Of a stretch of 64,000 nt of DNA, positions 25,067-64,000 are shown in pieces. The notes beneath the pieces are model-generated. The model did no database searches, was not told the DNA's origin, and worked only from the letters and a program-made list of their open reading frames with translations. The DNA comes from Mactromeris polynyma (taxonomy: Eukaryota > Mollusca > Bivalvia > Venerida > Mactridae): NCBI GenBank assembly GCA_032209605.1, contig JASFXZ010000005.1, positions 25,594,905-25,658,904 of the forward strand, written 5' to 3'. Numbering within the stretch: position 1 is the stretch's first letter; every line of letters starts with the position of its first letter. The position numbers and the translations under genes were made by a program.

Positions 25067-25615
25067 CTCACACTCATGAATATGCTATACCTGTTTATAA
25101 GGGATTACATTTGGCCCTGGAGTTGACCCGTAGATCCCAGGAATGTCCACAAGGCCACATTTTGACCCATAGCATTCTGATTGAAGGGTAAATTTTTGGC
25201 TAAATGACGGTAAAATCGCGTCAATTATTATCCAAAAAAAAACTTGGAACCCCGTTTATTAATTGACATCATTGAAACATATACTTAAAAGCACAGTACA
25301 TTGGCATAGTCCAATTCAATATTGAACATTACTGCCGATGATTTTAAAATGAGCGCAAGGTAAATACTAACATATTATAACTTGTTTTCAACATTAGTTT
25401 AACCATTTTTCAGTTCACATAGGACAACAAGACTTTCAAGAATAATTTATGAATCAGTGAACCAATCAATAAATGAAATGTTCTACCTGTAGGAAGTAAA
25501 ACAGACGATGATGTAAAAGAAAGATACTCTTAACAATATATATCGTAGATTGTGTAACATAATACATATACTATAAAAAATATAGTCAATGAAAGACAAT
25601 GTAGTAGAGTGTTGT

Positions 25616-60735
<35,120 letters not shown>

Positions 60736-60738
60736 CTG

Positions 60739-63700
60739 TAAGAATAAAAGTTGCAATGAATAATCTGTTTTATTCACATGCTTCAGTGAAGAGATAAGGA
60801 GAACAAGAGGAGAGGGAAAAATTCTGTGATCAGAAAACAGCCATTGACTAGTATAAGTTGTAAGAGCTTCATTAAATGTCACAAGCATTATGTAAAATAA
60901 ATATGTTTAAACAAAAGGGCCCTGGATAATTTCTGTTCAGCATTATTAATGCAGTGTAATTAATCAATTTCCATACAAAGAGTATGGTAATGATGCAACA
61001 TTGCTGTAAGTGCTTACATGGTACACACAATATCTTTCATTTTTAGACTTAAGACATAAAGTTTGCTCCCCAACATGCATATTGGATAACTTAATTATAG
61101 TTATGGTAAACATGAAATAATTTAGATTCAGTTATTACCAAATTCAATAAATAACATAAGGTTCTAAAGTTTCAGAACAATCTTTATGCTCAATTAAGTC
61201 TCATTTTCATTCTCAACCTTAATTTCTATCAAATATAAACTTTTATTATATGTTAAAGTAAACAATCTTTTAATTAGTAAAGTAGGAAACAGAATATAGT
61301 TTGAATGATTTAATGATCTCATTGCAATAAGCTTGAAAAAAATAAAATGCAAAATGGAGATTTGAACTTGGAGACCAAACTCAAGGTTTATAACCTGTGA
61401 TGGACCCATGTTTTCCTCTGCGACCTGGCTTGTGGGCAGGAGAGACAACATACAAACGCTTTTTTTATTTTTAAACAAATCGAGGTAACCAAACCACTCT
61501 GTCAAAGTTTCATGAAGAAATGAAGTCTAGATTTAAGCTCCAATATAAATATCAAAGCTAACAATCTGCCTTCATATGAAAACAATGTAATTTTAAAGCT
61601 TTTTCATTCTCCCTTGCTTGAAATCTGAACTCAACATTTCAGAAGTCATACAGAGTTAGTACAACAAAGTTAACACTATCTGCCTTATGGCAACCATAAC
61701 TACAAGATTTACTTTATGTAAATGGAGTTGATTCCACTTTATGTCACTATGATCAACAGATGGCTCTATATACGAAACATATTCATAATGAGCCAAGTCA
61801 TTTTGTTCAACATAGACAATCAAGTAAGTGGCAAGAGAAAGTTTCACGTCAACTTGTGGACAAATAAATGCTTTGGCACATCAGGAAGGGAGATAAATCA
61901 AAGTGTAGTTGAACATGTAGACAAAAACTCATTCAACATTGAATAATTTATGTTTATTATCAAGAATATAAGCATGTGTTTTGTTAAAGTTTGTCCTTCA
62001 TCTTCCATTACTTCTGGTAAATGACGAAAACTGTGTCGGATAATTGGCAATTGTTTGAGGCTTATTCTGATATAATGATACAGTTGCAATCAACCAAAGT
62101 AACTGACAGTCTCAATCACAGTAACTTAGCTCATCTTGCAAGATCAGCATTTGCCCAATTTGTCTGGGCAGTCCCCAAGCCAATCAAATGCATAGCATAT
62201 TAACAATTGCAAAGGTGTATGAGGGCCACCTCAAAGTTAAATAAATTGGCATGATAAGGTGATGCCAACATGATGCCATGACATTTGGTTTCTTTGTCCA
62301 TATAATTCAGGTCTTGTTTTTGTGTCCCCAACCCAGTGTGTATCTCTTTGCCCATATTTTGTATGTAACCTTCCAGCACGTGCCTCCTCCAATTACTTAA
62401 TGTAAAGATCTAGAAAGTTATGATTTGCAAAGGTGGCTTTCCCTGTGCTGAGTGCTAAACATTTTTTCACCTTCAAATATTGTATAATTTGAAACAAAAA
62501 ATACCCTAGACACAGTCAACGCGACAATCAGGTGTTAATAATACATCACAAATGAATCATTTGAACAAACAACGTCAATTGGTAAAATAAAATTAAATTT
62601 CCCACCAAGAAGGAAATGGGAGGCCTAACTACAGCTGTCATTAATGTTATATATGTACAGTAAAACACTATACATATTACAGTTAACAGACGTGTTTATG
62701 ACCGTCAGTGTCAGTTTACATAATCTGAACATCAGAGTAAACTTTGATTCATGAACAAGCCCAATGGCTCAGTGGTAGAATGCTCACATCAGGTGATGAA
62801 GGTCACATATTACAACTTTTTAGTATTATGGATGATAATTGATATATTTGTAAAACAATAATAGCTGTAGTAAATCAGGTTTATTTATTTGTCATGACAG
62901 GGTTCTCAGTAGGATTTCTAAATATGAATCCTCAGAGAAAGGTTTCTTGGAAATACTATGTGTCTGTATATTCAATTTCAAGAAACAGGTTTATAAGTAT
63001 GAGTTCTAGGAACAAAAGTAGGAGTTCAGGACTCCAAATTAGGAGTTCTAAAGAACACTGCATGAAATAAGGATTGCTCTAAAAATCCTTACAGCAGTTT
63101 CTGAAACTGAATAATTTTATCCGTGACCGATCATTTTAGGCAAATTTGGTAGTCAATAGTCACTGATTTGTGAACACTGTAAAATCATTAAGGGACAGTA
63201 CAAGATAGATTTTAACAATCTTGATGGCTGGAGGGGTTTATCTAACCACTAGGATGACTTTACAGGTGTATGTGATGACAGCAATCAGACAGCATATGCC
63301 TAAACACCTTAGATAGAAATCTAAATGTGTAAAATTCAGTGACCATCAGGCTTGTAAAATGGACAATACTGATTTTATCAGACAAGTTTAGAATACTGGT
63401 AAACATCCATAAATATTTAGCATGGCTATGGCAGGAATGCTTATTATTTTACAAAAAAACAACTTAAAACAAACAAGTAAAAATATGACAGTTACATGCA
63501 GGTACTGTATTGTCTAAACACGCAATTGCAGTTACACAACAATAGTTTATGTCTGAAATATCCACAATTTATCATGAATCATATTTTATAGCATCCGCCG
63601 GAGTACTTTTCAAAATGACTTATCCTAACTGGTAGGTTAATTCAAGAAATCTAAGCTACAAATTATGCATGTATATTGCATGTTAGAATAAGCTCGTATT

Positions 63701-64000
63701 ACATAATATAACTGTATTGATGTAAAAAATGTATCAAGGTCGAGAATAAGTACTGTATAGTAGTGTATAACTTATTGGAGAGTCAAGCTTCATAATCCCT
63801 GAACTGATGCAAGTACTGGTAATAAGGTTACCAGGCAGCAGCTATGCACATTATGAAACACTATTTTGATTTCTTTTTGCAATAGTTAATGGCTTGACTG
63901 CGAAATGGAAGTTACGAGTACAAAGCCCAGTTCCAGCATCATAATGTTCTCTATCAGCTAAGCTTAAATAGGAGAATATGGCATGCAGCCCGTTTCTCAA
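60739..64000. other. Upstream intron or 5' flank of the phosphatase gene
   Basis: No FN3 or signal-peptide exon I can support. A weak possibility is a minus-strand stretch at 61,386-61,450 ending GPSQ|GTTATA in phase 0. A tRNA-like segment sits at 62,760-62,810 (next entry). Confidence 0.45.
62758..62830 (+). mobile_element. tRNA-like SINE head fragment
   Basis: AATGGCTCAGTGGTAGAATG closely resembles the A-box region of glycine-type tRNAs, but the rest does not fold as a tRNA and no B box is clear. A decayed tRNA-derived SINE is more likely than a tRNA gene. Confidence 0.45.

Noticed and set aside
61194..61505. Minus-strand open frame with GPSQVINLEF as a further FN3 or leader exon
   Set aside because: Only a few residues resemble FN3, there is no strand B or tyrosine corner, and the donor (GTTATA) is weak.
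62758..62830. A functional tRNA gene
   Set aside because: Only the A-box half resembles a tRNA; no acceptor stem or B box could be paired.

Overview
This is animal nuclear DNA, very probably from a mollusc and most likely a bivalve. The coding signal is short exons with GT-AG splice sites in long, AT-rich introns. Non-LTR retrotransposon pieces with (TTA)n-type tails, tRNA-derived SINEs and hairpins carrying a GTTATCTCCCTTT-like motif (from memory, common in molluscan genomes) surround it. No bacterial operon, CRISPR array or rRNA gene is present.

The dominant feature is one gene on the minus strand, running from about 60.7 kb down to a stop codon at 25,616-25,618. It encodes a receptor-type protein tyrosine phosphatase: an extracellular stack of fibronectin type III (FN3) domains, a conserved membrane-proximal domain with an RNKR basic site, one transmembrane helix, one complete catalytic PTP domain (KNRF, WPD and [11 protein letters not shown] motifs all present) and a short tail with a YDNV motif. 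I placed 32 exons by splice sites and reading phase. They join into one open frame of 1,767 codons plus stop. The architecture points to the R3 subgroup (vertebrate PTPRB/PTPRJ/PTPRO/PTPRH, Drosophila Ptp10D). The 5' end lies beyond 64 kb or was not recognised.

The left third holds a second, partial copy of the 3' end of this gene in the same orientation. Positions 2,742-10,560 match 25,067-33,770, introns included, and 1-860 matches about 18,040-18,890. The copy keeps six exons. The two upstream ones are broken: a frameshift and nonsense codon in the YWP exon, and a lost splice acceptor plus WPD-to-WSD and VHC-to-VNC changes in the WPD exon. The four downstream exons and all their splice sites are intact. 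It is either a decaying pseudogene or a reservoir of alternative 3' exons for the main gene.

Between the two copies (10.6-18.0 kb) lie a decayed LINE, a sharply bounded 476-bp inverted-repeat transposon with a 6-bp target duplication, and a candidate small plus-strand gene of 86 residues. The spacer from 18.9 to 25.1 kb carries a 5'-truncated LINE with a reverse transcriptase. Fragments resembling its 3' UTR are scattered through both duplicates. Introns of the phosphatase gene hold SINEs, a fold-back element, an 87-bp minisatellite and a candidate 9-bp microexon. The last 3.2 kb shows no exon I can support.
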